From positions 1-64,000 of the forward strand of contig NZ_JAPDPF010000003.1 in assembly GCF_026283925.1 (NCBI RefSeq): 64,000 bases of DNA, written 5' to 3'. The notes beneath the pieces were generated by a model. That model searched no databases and had not been told where the DNA came from. It saw nothing but the letters and a program-made list of their open reading frames with translations. The first letter of the stretch is position 1; each line of letters starts with the position of its first letter. Source of the stretch: Dyella halodurans (GTDB taxonomy: Bacteria > Pseudomonadota > Gammaproteobacteria > Xanthomonadales > Rhodanobacteraceae). Positions 15,722 through 24,409 of the stretch are shown piece by piece. Made by a program: the position numbers and the translations under genes.

Positions 15722-18622
15722 GTGAAAGAATTGGGTAATAGCAAGCTTGCCCTGGCCGTTCGCCTGGGCCTGGCCATGGGTGCCTTCGTGGCAGCCGGCT
15801 CGGTTTTCGCCCAGGATGCGGCCGGCAGCAATCCTGAATCCGCCAAGAAGCTGGAAACCGTCACGGTCACCGGCTCGCGCATTCGCAGCGTCGACGTCGA
15901 GACGGCTCAGCCCGTCATCACCGTCACCCAGGCCGATATCCAGAAGACCGGCCTGACCAATGTCGGCGACATCCTGCAGAACCTGACCATTACCGGCCAG
16001 CCGACTTTCAGCAAGTCCGCCGTGCTGACATCCAACACCGAAGAAGGTGGTCAGTACGCCAACCTGTACAACCTCGGTGAGAACCGCACCCTGGTGCTGG
16101 TCAACGGCAAGCGCTGGATGACCAGCCTGGCCGGCTACACCGACTTGTCGACCATCCCGGCAACGCTGATCGACCATATCGAAATCCTCAAGGACGGCGC
16201 TTCGGCCATCTATGGTTCTGATGCCATCGCCGGCGTGATCAACATCATCCTGAAAGATCACTTCGAAGGTGCCGCGGTCAGCGGCCAGATCGGCGAGAAC
16301 GAAGGCAACGACGGTCGCCAGCAGGCCTACTCATTCACCGTGGGCAGCACCGGCGCGAAGTCGTCGATCGTGTTTGCCGCGACCTACAACAAGACCGATC
16401 CGGTCTGGGCAAAGTCGCGCGACATCACCGACTACACCTATGGCCCGAACCATATCGAAGACGGTTTGAGCAGCACTGGCCCGTGGGGTCGCTTCAAGGC
16501 TGCCGATCCGACCACCGCCACGGTGCCGGGCACGTATTACCTCAACCACACCGGCAGCTGGAACGGCCAGGGCGTGGGCGCAGACTCGACCCAGCTCAGC
16601 AACTACCACTCGCCGGCCAACTTCCCGGACGATTACTACAACCCGTCGCAGCAGATGATGGCCCAGCTGCCGACCGAGCTGAAGTCGATCTTCACTTCGG
16701 GCAGCTACACCTTCAACGACTACGTCACCTTCAAGGCGACGGGCATGTACTCGGAGCGCGATTCGTCGACGCAGACCGCCGGCTATCCGTTGAACAGCGC
16801 CAGCCAGCCGACCTTCCCGGTCTATATCAGCGGCCAGAGCTACTACAACCCGGTACCGGGCCAGGATGAGTTCTTCTATCGCCGCATCGTCGAGATGCCG
16901 CGCGTCAGCGACGAATCGGCCAAGTCGTTCCATTTCGACGGCTCCTTCGAAGGTGCGTTCGAAGTCGGCAAGTACAGCTGGAACTGGGATGTCGGCTTCG
17001 GCTACAACAAGTACGACGTCGACACGACCGGCACCGGCAATATCAACCTGCTGCACCTGCAGAGCGCGTTGGGTCCGTCGTTCCTCAATAGCGCCGGCGT
17101 CGTCCAGTGCGGCACGCAGGCGGCTCCGATCGCCCTGTCGCAGTGCGTGCCGTTCAATATCCTCGGCGGCCCCACCGCTTCGACGCCGGAAGCGCTGAAG
17201 TACATCAATGCGCTGGAGCAGTCCAGCCAGCAAAGCCTGATCAAGGACTACACCGCCAATATCACCGGCGGCCTGTTCGAAATGCCGGGCGACGCCGGCA
17301 CCTTCAGCTTCGCAGCAGGTGTGGAACATCGTGGCGTCAGCGGCTATGACTACCCCGATGAACTGGCCAGTGCCGGCTACACCACCGACCTCGCGGCCGG
17401 TGCCACGGTGGGCCGTTACAACACCAACGAAGCCTATCTCGAGTTCAATATCCCGGTGCTGAAAGACCTGCCGGGCGCGAAGTCGCTGTCGTTCGACGTG
17501 GCCAGCCGTTACTCGCACTACAGCAGCTTCGGTGGCACGACCAACAACAAGTACAGCTTCCAGTGGATGCCGTTCGATGATTTGATGGTGCGTGGCACCT
17601 TCGCCAAGGGCTTCCGCGCGCCCACGTTGTCCGACACCTTCGGCGGCGGCTCGCAGACGTTCGACTATTACACCGACCCCTGCGACGCGACCTTCGGTTA
17701 CACCAGCAATCCGACGGTGGCCAAGGCCTGCGCAGCCGCTGGCCTGTCGCCGACCTTCCGCCAGACCGACAATGCGGGCAAGCCGGTCACGGGCCCGGAT
17801 AGCCAGGGCACCACGCCGTTCAACACGGGTGCCGGCAATGCCTACCTGCAGCCGGAGCACAGCATCAGTCGCACGGCGGGCTTCGTCTACAGCCCGAGCT
17901 ACGTGCAAGGCCTGGACTTCACGCTCGACTACTACCATATCAACATCACCAACGTGATCACGGCGATCAGCGCGGACTATGTGCTGCAGCAGTGCTATAT
18001 CTTCTCGGTGCAGAGCTACTGCAACCAGTTCAGTCGTGATGCGAACGGTCAGGTGGTGGGCTTGAATCGCGGCAACGCGAACCTGGGTTCGCTGGATACC
18101 GCCGGCTACACCTTCGGTGTGCACTACCGCCTGCCGGAGTTCTCGTTCGGCAAGTTCGTCGTGACCCTCGACAGCAACTATCTGTCGAACTACACCACCG
18201 TCAGCACGGCCGGTGCGCCGCCGCAGGACTACGCCGGCACCTATGGCTTCCCGCGCGTGCGTGCCAACCTGGGCCTCGACTACACGAAGGGTAACTGGGG
18301 CGCCACCTGGGGCCTGCGTTACTACGGTGCCTTCCGCGACGAGTGCTGGAGCGCCCCGGACATCGAGTGCAACGAGCCGAACTACAACGGCCACAGCTGG
18401 CCGTATGGCGTAGGTGCGAATCGCAAGGGCGCGATCATCTACAACGACGCCCAGGCCCGTTACGAGCTGCCGTGGAAGGCCAACATCGCGTTCGGTATCC
18501 GCAACATCTTCGACAAGCACCCGCCGACCACGTACTCGGTCAACAACAGCAGCACGGGTCTGCTCGACCCGACGCTGGACCTCGATCGTTACTTCTACCT
18601 GCAATACAACCAGCGGTTCTAA
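15722..18622 (+). CDS. TonB-dependent outer-membrane receptor, copy 1
   Basis: A 966-residue receptor starting at GTG, with GGGGAG 9 bases upstream. Signal peptide about residues 1-30 (ending GSVFA-Q); TonB-box-like LETVTVTGSRI at about residues 44-54; plug domain about residues 55-190, with the plug signature YGSDAIAGVINIILKD near 163-178; then a 22-strand barrel ending in an aromatic residue (QYNQRF). It belongs to the large Xanthomonadales type of TBDR whose ligands are often plant or peptide-derived compounds or siderophores; the ligand here cannot be named. Extracellular loops contain paired cysteines (for example near residues 651-670 and 874-883). It is a tandem duplicate of the receptor at 19222-22122. 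Confidence 0.93.
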   Translation: MKELGNSKLALAVRLGLAMGAFVAAGSVFAQDAAGSNPESAKKLETVTVTGSRIRSVDVETAQPVITVTQADIQKTGLTNVGDILQNLTITGQPTFSKSAVLTSNTEEGGQYANLYNLGENRTLVLVNGKRWMTSLAGYTDLSTIPATLIDHIEILKDGASAIYGSDAIAGVINIILKDHFEGAAVSGQIGENEGNDGRQQAYSFTVGSTGAKSSIVFAATYNKTDPVWAKSRDITDYTYGPNHIEDGLSSTGPWGRFKAADPTTATVPGTYYLNHTGSWNGQGVGADSTQLSNYHSPANFPDDYYNPSQQMMAQLPTELKSIFTSGSYTFNDYVTFKATGMYSERDSSTQTAGYPLNSASQPTFPVYISGQSYYNPVPGQDEFFYRRIVEMPRVSDESAKSFHFDGSFEGAFEVGKYSWNWDVGFGYNKYDVDTTGTGNINLLHLQSALGPSFLNSAGVVQCGTQAAPIALSQCVPFNILGGPTASTPEALKYINALEQSSQQSLIKDYTANITGGLFEMPGDAGTFSFAAGVEHRGVSGYDYPDELASAGYTTDLAAGATVGRYNTNEAYLEFNIPVLKDLPGAKSLSFDVASRYSHYSSFGGTTNNKYSFQWMPFDDLMVRGTFAKGFRAPTLSDTFGGGSQTFDYYTDPCDATFGYTSNPTVAKACAAAGLSPTFRQTDNAGKPVTGPDSQGTTPFNTGAGNAYLQPEHSISRTAGFVYSPSYVQGLDFTLDYYHINITNVITAISADYVLQQCYIFSVQSYCNQFSRDANGQVVGLNRGNANLGSLDTAGYTFGVHYRLPEFSFGKFVVTLDSNYLSNYTTVSTAGAPPQDYAGTYGFPRVRANLGLDYTKGNWGATWGLRYYGAFRDECWSAPDIECNEPNYNGHSWPYGVGANRKGAIIYNDAQARYELPWKANIAFGIRNIFDKHPPTTYSVNNSSTGLLDPTLDLDRYFYLQYNQRF

Positions 18623-18676
18623 GCCCCTGCGTTGAGTGCTCCATCCCGATGGCGTCCCGCAAGGGGCACCCTTTTA

Positions 18677-18707
18677 CGGAGTCCCGCAAGGGACTCCGCT
18701 TTTTTTT
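18677..18707 (+). terminator. Terminator of receptor copy 1
   Basis: A 9-bp stem CGGAGTCCC, loop GCAA, complement GGGACTCCG, then CT and seven T residues, 55 bases after the stop codon. It is at the same offset as in the second copy. Confidence 0.9.
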
Positions 18708-18762
18708 GTGCGGATGGAAAAAGCCGACGCTGGCGATGCGCCGGTTTGGCTTCAAACCAGCC

Positions 18763-18865
18763 TCAGTCCGGCATGCCCCACAAGGCCCGGTCCAGGTCCG
18801 CGTCCATGCCGAAGCCGGCCAGCGGCACGCGCCTATCTTTCACCATCACGCCTTCGGCGCGCAGC
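18763..18865 (-). pseudogene. 3' remnant of the alkyltransferase-like gene
   Basis: The last 34 codons and the TGA stop of a second copy of the gene at 22261-22599. The translated remnant reads ...LRAEGVMVKDRRVPLAG... and ends DRALPGMPD, where the intact gene has LRAEGVVVKNGRVPLAS... and DRALWGMPD. Homology stops abruptly near 18865, after the codons for LRAEG. It has no start codon or promoter. It marks the right-hand break of the tandem duplication. The remaining gap (18866-19036) is AT-richer and holds the upstream promoter region of receptor copy 2. Confidence 0.85.
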
Positions 18866-19036
18866 GATGAAGCCTCGCATCACAAAGCCATGAAAACTTG
18901 CGTAATGACAGCCATTAACTTACGCGAAGCGCGCTGACTTCAGTATTGACAAAGCAACTAGTTACGAAATGGCGAGCCATAAGTCTATGTATTTGCGAAA
19001 AATGAATTTTCACGCGACAGAAATACGAATATTTCG

Positions 19037-19066
19037 TTGACAATTTGTTATTTGCGCTCGTAAGTT
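19037..19066 (+). promoter_or_regulatory. Promoter of second TonB-dependent receptor
   Basis: TTGACA at 19037-19042, an 18-base spacer, and TAAGTT at 19061-19066. This matches the element before copy 1. The upstream TTGACA (18946-18951) and AAGTCTATGTATTT block are also conserved. Confidence 0.6.
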
Positions 19067-19073
19067 TGTAAAG

Positions 19074-19221
19074 GGGATGCGGGGGAGAGCCGCATTTTCC
19101 TGCCCTGTTGGCTCAAGCACGGACCTGTGGAAACAGGCCCGCGGGAAGGCATGTGCCTCGAAAAAGGCCGCCATCGCTGAGCCAGATTGTTGATTGCAAC
19201 CACGCTTAGGGGAGTTCACAC
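19074..19221 (+). promoter_or_regulatory. Structured 5' leader of second receptor
   Basis: A leader equivalent to that of copy 1, with hairpins CCTGT-GGAA-ACAGG (19124-19137), AGGC-ATGT-GCCT (19147-19158), a weaker GGC...GCC (near 19166-19183) and GTTG-ATTG-CAAC (19189-19200), then GGGGAG before the GTG start. Several bases differ from copy 1 in loops or in both arms. Confidence 0.5.
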
Positions 19222-22122
19222 GTGAAAGAGTTGGGTAATAGCAAGCTTGCCATCGCTGTTCGCCTGGGCCTGGCCATGGGTGCCTTTGTGGCAACCGGCT
19301 CGGTTTTCGCCCAAGACGCGGCGGGCAGTAATCCTGAATCCGCCAAGAAGCTGGAGACCGTGACGGTTACCGGCTCGCGCATTCGCAGTGTTGATGTCGA
19401 GACGGCTCAGCCCGTCGTCACCATTACCCAGGCCGATATCCAGAAGACCGGCCTGACCAATGTCGGCGACATCCTGCAGAACATGACCATCGCGGGCCAG
19501 CCGGATTTCAGCAAGTCCGACGTGTTGGTCTCCAATACGGAAGAAGGCGGCCAGTACATCAATCTGTACAACCTGGGCTCGAACCGTACCCTGGTGCTGG
19601 TGAACGGCAAGCGCTGGATGACCAGCCTCGCCGGTTACACCGACATGTCGACCATTCCGGCAGCACTGATCGACCGCATCGAAGTCCTCAAGGACGGCGC
19701 CTCCGCCATCTATGGTTCCGATGCCATCGCTGGCGTGGTCAACATCATCCTGAAGGATCGCTACGAAGGTGCCGCGGTCAGCGGCCAGATCGGCGAGAAC
19801 GAGGGCAACGACGGTCGCCAGCAGGCCTACTCGTTCACGGTGGGCAGCACCGGCGAGAGGTCGTCGATCGTGTTTGCCGCGACCTACAACAAGACCGATC
19901 CGGTCTGGGCAAAGTCGCGCGACATCACGCTGTACACCTATGGCCCGAACCATATCGAAGACGGCTTGAGCAGCACGGGCCCGTGGGGTCGCTTCAAGCC
20001 AGCGAACTCGGCTACCGCCACGGTCAAGGGCTCGCATTACCTCGACCACACCGGCAGCTATGACGGCCAGGGCGTGGGCGCAGACTCGACCCAGCTCAGC
20101 GACTACCACTCCCCCGTCAACTTCCCGGACGACTACTACCTGCCGTCCCAGCAGATGATGGCCCAGCTGCCGACCGAGCTGAAGTCGGTGTTCACCTCGG
20201 GCAGCTATGTTTTCAACGACTACGTGACGTTCAAAGCCACCGGCATGTACTCGGAGCGCGATTCGTCGACGCAGACCGCCGGTTATCCGTTGAACAGCGC
20301 CAGCCAGCCGACCTTCCCGGTCTATATCAGCGGCCAGAGCTACTACAACCCGGTGCCGGGCCAGAATGAGTTCTTCTATCGCCGCATCGTCGAGATGCCG
20401 CGCATCAGCGACGAATCGGCCAAGTCGTTCCATTTCGACGCCGGCTTCGAAGGTGCCTTCCAGGTTGGCAAGTACACCTGGAACTGGGATGTCGGCTTCG
20501 GCTACAACAAGTACGACGTCGGCACGATCGGCACTGGCAACATCAACCTGCTGCACCTGCAGAGCGCGCTGGGTCCGTCGTTCCTCAATAGCTCCGGCGT
20601 GGTCCAGTGCGGCACTCCTGCGGCGCCGATCGCGCTGTCGCAGTGCGTGCCGTTCAATATCCTCGGCGGCCCCACCGCGTCCACGCCGGATGCGCTGAAG
20701 TACATCAACGCCCTGGAGCAGTCCAGCTTGCAGAGCCTGACCAAGGACTACACCGCCAACATCACCGGCGGTCTGTTCGAGATGCCGGGCGATGCCGGCA
20801 CGCTCAGCTTCGCAGCGGGCGTCGAACATCGTGGCGTCAGCGGCTATGACTACCCGGATGAACTGGCCAGTGCCGGCTTCACCACCGACCTCGCGGCCGG
20901 TGCCACGGTGGGCCGTTACAACACCAACGAAGCCTACGCCGAGCTCAACATTCCGGTCTTGAAGGATCTGCCGGGCGCGAAGTCGCTGTCGTTCGACGTG
21001 GCCAGCCGTTACTCGCACTACAGCAGCTTCGGTGGCACCACCAACAACAAGTACAGCTTCCAGTGGATGCCGTTCGAGGATTTGATGGTGCGTGGCACCT
21101 TCGCCAAGGGCTTCCGCGCGCCCACGCTGGCCGACACCTTTGGCGGCGGTTCGCAGACGTTTGACGCGTATACCGATCCCTGCGACACGAATCCGAACAT
21201 CGGCTCCACCACGAATCCGACGGTGGCCAAGGCGTGTGCGGCGGCCGGCTTGCCTGCCAACTTCCACCAGACCGACACCACTGGCAAGCCAGTTTCGGCC
21301 CCGGATACCCAAGGCGTGACGCCGTTCAATGCGGGTGCCGGCAATGCCTACCTGCAGCCGGAGCACAGCATCAGCCGCACGGCCGGCTTCGTCTACAGCC
21401 CGAGCTATGTGCAAGGCCTGGACTTCACGCTGGACTACTACCACATCAATATCACCAACGTGATCACGGCGATCACCGCGGACTATGTGCTGCAGCAGTG
21501 CTACGTGTTCTCGGTGCAGAGCTACTGCAACCAGTTCAGTCGTGATGCGAACGGTCAGGTGGTGGGCTTGAATCGCGGCAACGCCAACCTGGGTTCGCTG
21601 GATACCTCCGGCTACACCTTCGGCGCGCATTACCGCCTGCCGGAGTTCTCGTTCGGCAAGTTCGCGATCAGCTTCGACAGCAACTACCTGACGAACTTCA
21701 CCACCGTCAGCACGGCCGGTGCGCCGCCGCAGGATTACGCGGGCACCTATGGCTACCCGCGCGTCCGTGCCAACGTGGGCTTCGACTGGCAGCTTGGCAA
21801 GTGGAGCGCGAATTGGGGTGTGCGCTACTACGGCGCCTTCCGTGACCTGTGCTTCGACGACACCGAGTGCAACCAGCCCAACTACAACGGTCACAGCTGG
21901 CCGTATGGCGTAGGTGCGAACCGCAAGGGCGCGATTGTGTACAACGATGCCCAGGCCCGTTACGAACTGCCGTGGAAGGCCAACATCGCGTTCGGTATCC
22001 GCAATATCTTCGATCGGAAGCCGCCGACCACGTACTCGGTCAACAACAGCAGCACGGGCCGGATCGACCCGACCCTGGACCTCGATCGTTACTTCTACCT
22101 GCAATACAACCAGAAGTTCTAA
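19222..22122 (+). CDS. TonB-dependent outer-membrane receptor, copy 2
   Basis: A 966-residue receptor from a GTG start, the same length as copy 1 and, by eye, about nine in ten residues identical. Signal peptide, TonB-box-like LETVTVTGSRI, plug and 22-strand barrel are all retained, and it ends in an aromatic residue (QYNQKF). The differences cluster in probable extracellular loops: about residues 257-282, 645-695 and 856-884. In the last of these the cysteine pair is kept but the intervening residues change (DECWSAPDIEC versus DLCFDDTEC). The pattern suggests selection on ligand recognition after duplication, but that needs testing. It is followed by its own terminator and the intact alkyltransferase-like gene. 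Confidence 0.93.
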   Translation: MKELGNSKLAIAVRLGLAMGAFVATGSVFAQDAAGSNPESAKKLETVTVTGSRIRSVDVETAQPVVTITQADIQKTGLTNVGDILQNMTIAGQPDFSKSDVLVSNTEEGGQYINLYNLGSNRTLVLVNGKRWMTSLAGYTDMSTIPAALIDRIEVLKDGASAIYGSDAIAGVVNIILKDRYEGAAVSGQIGENEGNDGRQQAYSFTVGSTGERSSIVFAATYNKTDPVWAKSRDITLYTYGPNHIEDGLSSTGPWGRFKPANSATATVKGSHYLDHTGSYDGQGVGADSTQLSDYHSPVNFPDDYYLPSQQMMAQLPTELKSVFTSGSYVFNDYVTFKATGMYSERDSSTQTAGYPLNSASQPTFPVYISGQSYYNPVPGQNEFFYRRIVEMPRISDESAKSFHFDAGFEGAFQVGKYTWNWDVGFGYNKYDVGTIGTGNINLLHLQSALGPSFLNSSGVVQCGTPAAPIALSQCVPFNILGGPTASTPDALKYINALEQSSLQSLTKDYTANITGGLFEMPGDAGTLSFAAGVEHRGVSGYDYPDELASAGFTTDLAAGATVGRYNTNEAYAELNIPVLKDLPGAKSLSFDVASRYSHYSSFGGTTNNKYSFQWMPFEDLMVRGTFAKGFRAPTLADTFGGGSQTFDAYTDPCDTNPNIGSTTNPTVAKACAAAGLPANFHQTDTTGKPVSAPDTQGVTPFNAGAGNAYLQPEHSISRTAGFVYSPSYVQGLDFTLDYYHINITNVITAITADYVLQQCYVFSVQSYCNQFSRDANGQVVGLNRGNANLGSLDTSGYTFGAHYRLPEFSFGKFAISFDSNYLTNFTTVSTAGAPPQDYAGTYGYPRVRANVGFDWQLGKWSANWGVRYYGAFRDLCFDDTECNQPNYNGHSWPYGVGANRKGAIVYNDAQARYELPWKANIAFGIRNIFDRKPPTTYSVNNSSTGRIDPTLDLDRYFYLQYNQKF

Positions 22123-22176
22123 ACGATTGCGTTGAGCGCACCATCCCGACGGAGTCCTGCAAAGGGCACCCTTTTT

Positions 22177-22205
22177 CGGAGTCCCGCAAGGGACTCCGTT
22201 TTTTT
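22177..22205 (+). terminator. Terminator of receptor copy 2
   Basis: A 9-bp stem CGGAGTCCC, loop GCAA, complement, then seven T residues. Identical in stem and loop to the terminator at 18677. Confidence 0.9.
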
Positions 22206-22260
22206 GTTCCGATGGAAAAATTCGGCGCTGTCGATGCGCCGGTCCGGCTTCAAACCCGGA

Positions 22261-22599
22261 TCAGTCCGGCATGCCCCACAAGGCACGGTCCAGGTTCGCG
22301 TCCATGCCGAAGCTGGCCAGCGGCACGCGCCCGTTCTTCACGACCACGCCTTCGGCGCGCAGCAGCCGGCATTGTTCGCGAAAGCCGCGACTGCCTGTCG
22401 GCAGAGCAACCTGGCCGCTGGAGCGCAATACCCTATACCAGGGCAGGATCATGCCTTCAGGAGTCTCGCCTAGCAGCTTGCCCACCAGCCGCGCCCTGCC
22501 CGGCAAGCCAGCACGGGCGGCTATCGCGCCGTAACTGGCGACGCGACCGCGCGGAATGGCCGCAATGGCGGCATAGATGCGTGCATGTGCTTCGTTCAT
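22261..22599 (-). CDS. Alkyltransferase-like protein (ATL, MGMT-related)
   Basis: A 112-residue protein made only of the DNA-binding part of O6-alkylguanine-DNA alkyltransferase. It has the family start YAAIAAIPRGRVASYGAIA and VGKLLGETPEG, but the active-site motif PCHRV of true MGMTs is replaced by PWYRVL, with the alkyl-accepting cysteine lost. ATL proteins bind O6-alkylguanine and hand it to nucleotide excision repair. The Trp is as in known ATLs (which usually read PWHR); the Tyr in place of His is less usual. Start at 22599 is the first ATG of the domain; no clear ribosome site. Its last 34 codons were duplicated at 18763-18865. Confidence 0.88.
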   Translation of the reverse strand: MNEAHARIYAAIAAIPRGRVASYGAIAARAGLPGRARLVGKLLGETPEGMILPWYRVLRSSGQVALPTGSRGFREQCRLLRAEGVVVKNGRVPLASFGMDANLDRALWGMPD

Positions 22600-22686
22600 G
22601 GCGTGATCGGAAAGTTTGAACAGGCTCTTTACGCTAGGTCGTGGCACAGTAGCGGCGGCAAAACTGCCTGCCAAGGACACCGCGCC

Positions 22687-23091
22687 ATGCGCCATTTTGA
22701 AGCCGTGCGCTCCCATATCGGCAGCATGCATCAGTTGCGCCACAACGACCCGTACCTGATCAGCTTCGATCTCACCCTGCCGCACGATCGCCACCAGGGT
22801 ATTTATCTCGCCGAACTGGAAGACGAGGCCGGTCGCCGCTACCTGCGGATCTCCACGCCGATCGGCCCGCTGGCAGGCACCGACCCGCGCCGCTGCCTGC
22901 GTTTCAACTGGGAGCAGCGGCAGGGCTTTCTGGCCCTGGCTGATCTGGACGGTTCGCCTTACCTGCACCTGTGCGAGAACCGCCCCTACGAACTGCTGGA
23001 CGCCGCGGAGCTGAAGCGGCTGATCGAGGAGCTGGGCGTCCTCGGGGATCAGCTGGAGCGGATCGTCGCTGTAGGCGGCGACGATCTGTGA
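22687..23091 (+). CDS. Hypothetical protein
   Basis: A 134-residue protein that I do not recognise. It is acidic in its second half and mixes strands and helices: a strand-rich LISFDLTLPHDRHQGIYLAEL region near residues 24-44, a core with RYLRISTPIGPL, and a helical C-terminus LKRLIEELGVLGDQLERIV. No signal peptide or membrane span. Start at 22687 has AAGGA 11 bases upstream; an in-frame start at 22585 would overlap the divergent alkyltransferase-like gene. It is divergently transcribed from that gene and is followed by a family B repeat. Confidence 0.78.
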   Translation: MRHFEAVRSHIGSMHQLRHNDPYLISFDLTLPHDRHQGIYLAELEDEAGRRYLRISTPIGPLAGTDPRRCLRFNWEQRQGFLALADLDGSPYLHLCENRPYELLDAAELKRLIEELGVLGDQLERIVAVGGDDL

Positions 23092-23113
23092 GTAGAAGTT
23101 GCAGGGGCGCACT

Positions 23114-23186
23114 GTAGGAGCGCACCCTGTGCGCGATCACGGCGTCACCGCTCCATTGGCCGATCGCGCACAGGGTGCGCTCCTAC
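23114..23186. repeat. Family B inverted repeat, perfect 24-bp arms
   Basis: Arms at 23114-23137 and 23163-23186 are perfect complements built on GTAGGAGCGCACCCTGTGCG and a following CGAT; the centre carries GGCGTCACCGCTCC. It lies between the convergent ends of the hypothetical gene and the phosphate permease gene. Related copies at 26594, 28495 and a half copy at 62773. Confidence 0.9.
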
Positions 23187-23200
23187 AATAAAGCCGGGTG

Positions 23201-24322
23201 TTACAGCAGCGCGGCGAGACGCACCATGCCGTAGGCAAGCAAGGCGGTGACCGGCAAGGTGAGAATCCACGCCCATACCATGCGCTCCACCACCGACCAG
23301 CGAATCGCATTCCAGCGCTTGGCCGCGCCCACGCCCATGATCGAGGCGGACACGTTATGCGTGGTGGACACCGGGATACCGAAGGCCGACGCGGTGAGGA
23401 TCACCGCCGCCGAGCTGCCTTCCGCGGCAAAGCCGTTGATCGGATGCAGCTTCACCATCTTGTGACCCAAGGTCTTGATGATGCGCCAGCCACCGCCTGC
23501 GGTACCCGCGGCCATGGTCAAGGCGCATACCACGGCCACCCAGGCCGGCACGTTGAAGCCGCCATCGGCCGAGCCCTGGATGCGCAGGAAATGCAGCCAC
23601 GCCGGCAGTCCCTCGAATTGCCCTGCGGCGGTCGCGCCGGCAAGCGCGAGGGCAATGATGCCCATGCTCTTCTGCGCGTCGTTCATGCCATGCGCCAGGC
23701 CCATCGCACTGGCCGAGAAAATCTGCGCCTTGCCGAAGAAGCTGTTGACGAACGGCGTTCGCCCGAACCGGCGCAGGAAGCCGGAGCGACCGGAAAGCCA
23801 GCTAAGCAGCGCGTACAGCGACCCCATCAACAGGAAGCCGAGCACAAAGCCCATCAGCGGCGATATCACCATCGGCAGGATCACCTTCGGCACGACGCCA
23901 TTGCCTTGCCACCAATGGGCGCCACCGTGCCACCAGATCACTGCCGCGAAGTTGTTGCCGGAGGCGGCGACCGCCGCACCGACCAGCGCACCGACCAGGG
24001 CATGGCTGGAACTGGACGGCAAGCCCACCCACCAGGTGATCAGGTTCCACACCGTCGCCGCCAGCAAGGCGCAAATCAGCAACTGCGGTCCTGCCGCAAT
24101 GACATGGGTGTCGATCAGGCCGGCGGCGATGGTCTTGGCCACCGCCGTACCCCACAGCGCACCAATGAGATTGGTGACCGCCGCCATCAGCACCGCCTGG
24201 CTCGGCGTCAGCACCTTGGTCGCCACCACCGTGGCAATCGAATTGGCGGTGTCGTGAAAGCCATTGATATAGGTGAAAGCCAGCGCTATGAGGACGACGG
24301 CAACCGCAAGGCCGATACTCAT
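23201..24322 (-). CDS. PiT-family inorganic phosphate permease
   Basis: A 373-residue membrane protein with about 10 hydrophobic spans. The two inverted signature repeats of the PiT family are visible: N-terminal GFHDTANSIATVVATKVLTP (about residues 22-41) and C-terminal GIPVSTTHNVSASIMGVG (about residues 320-337), as well as GLPSSSSHALVGALVGA near 105 and GMNDAQKSMGI near 215. It imports phosphate or metal-phosphate driven by cation symport. GGGGTG lies before the ATG at 24322. It lies 87 bases downstream of the DUF47 gene, forming the usual DUF47-pit operon. Confidence 0.94.
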   Translation of the reverse strand: MSIGLAVAVVLIALAFTYINGFHDTANSIATVVATKVLTPSQAVLMAAVTNLIGALWGTAVAKTIAAGLIDTHVIAAGPQLLICALLAATVWNLITWWVGLPSSSSHALVGALVGAAVAASGNNFAAVIWWHGGAHWWQGNGVVPKVILPMVISPLMGFVLGFLLMGSLYALLSWLSGRSGFLRRFGRTPFVNSFFGKAQIFSASAMGLAHGMNDAQKSMGIIALALAGATAAGQFEGLPAWLHFLRIQGSADGGFNVPAWVAVVCALTMAAGTAGGGWRIIKTLGHKMVKLHPINGFAAEGSSAAVILTASAFGIPVSTTHNVSASIMGVGAAKRWNAIRWSVVERMVWAWILTLPVTALLAYGMVRLAALL

Positions 24323-24409
24323 GCGCACACCCCGCGCAGGGCACGCAAGGGGAGGCATGCCCGGTAGTCGACCGGGCGGCTCAGGTAAGGCGAGGTCATC
24401 GGGCGGGCC

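Noticed and set aside
16331-18604. 757-codon open frame on the minus strand opposite receptor copy 1
   Set aside because: A shadow of the GC-rich codon pattern in the sense gene; it has no ribosome site and no protein motif. The receptor itself shows a signal peptide, TonB box and plug motifs.
19216-22104. 962-codon open frame on the minus strand opposite receptor copy 2
   Set aside because: It is the same kind of shadow, although it covers nearly the whole sense gene; its Val/Arg-rich composition is typical for the antisense of GC-rich genes.
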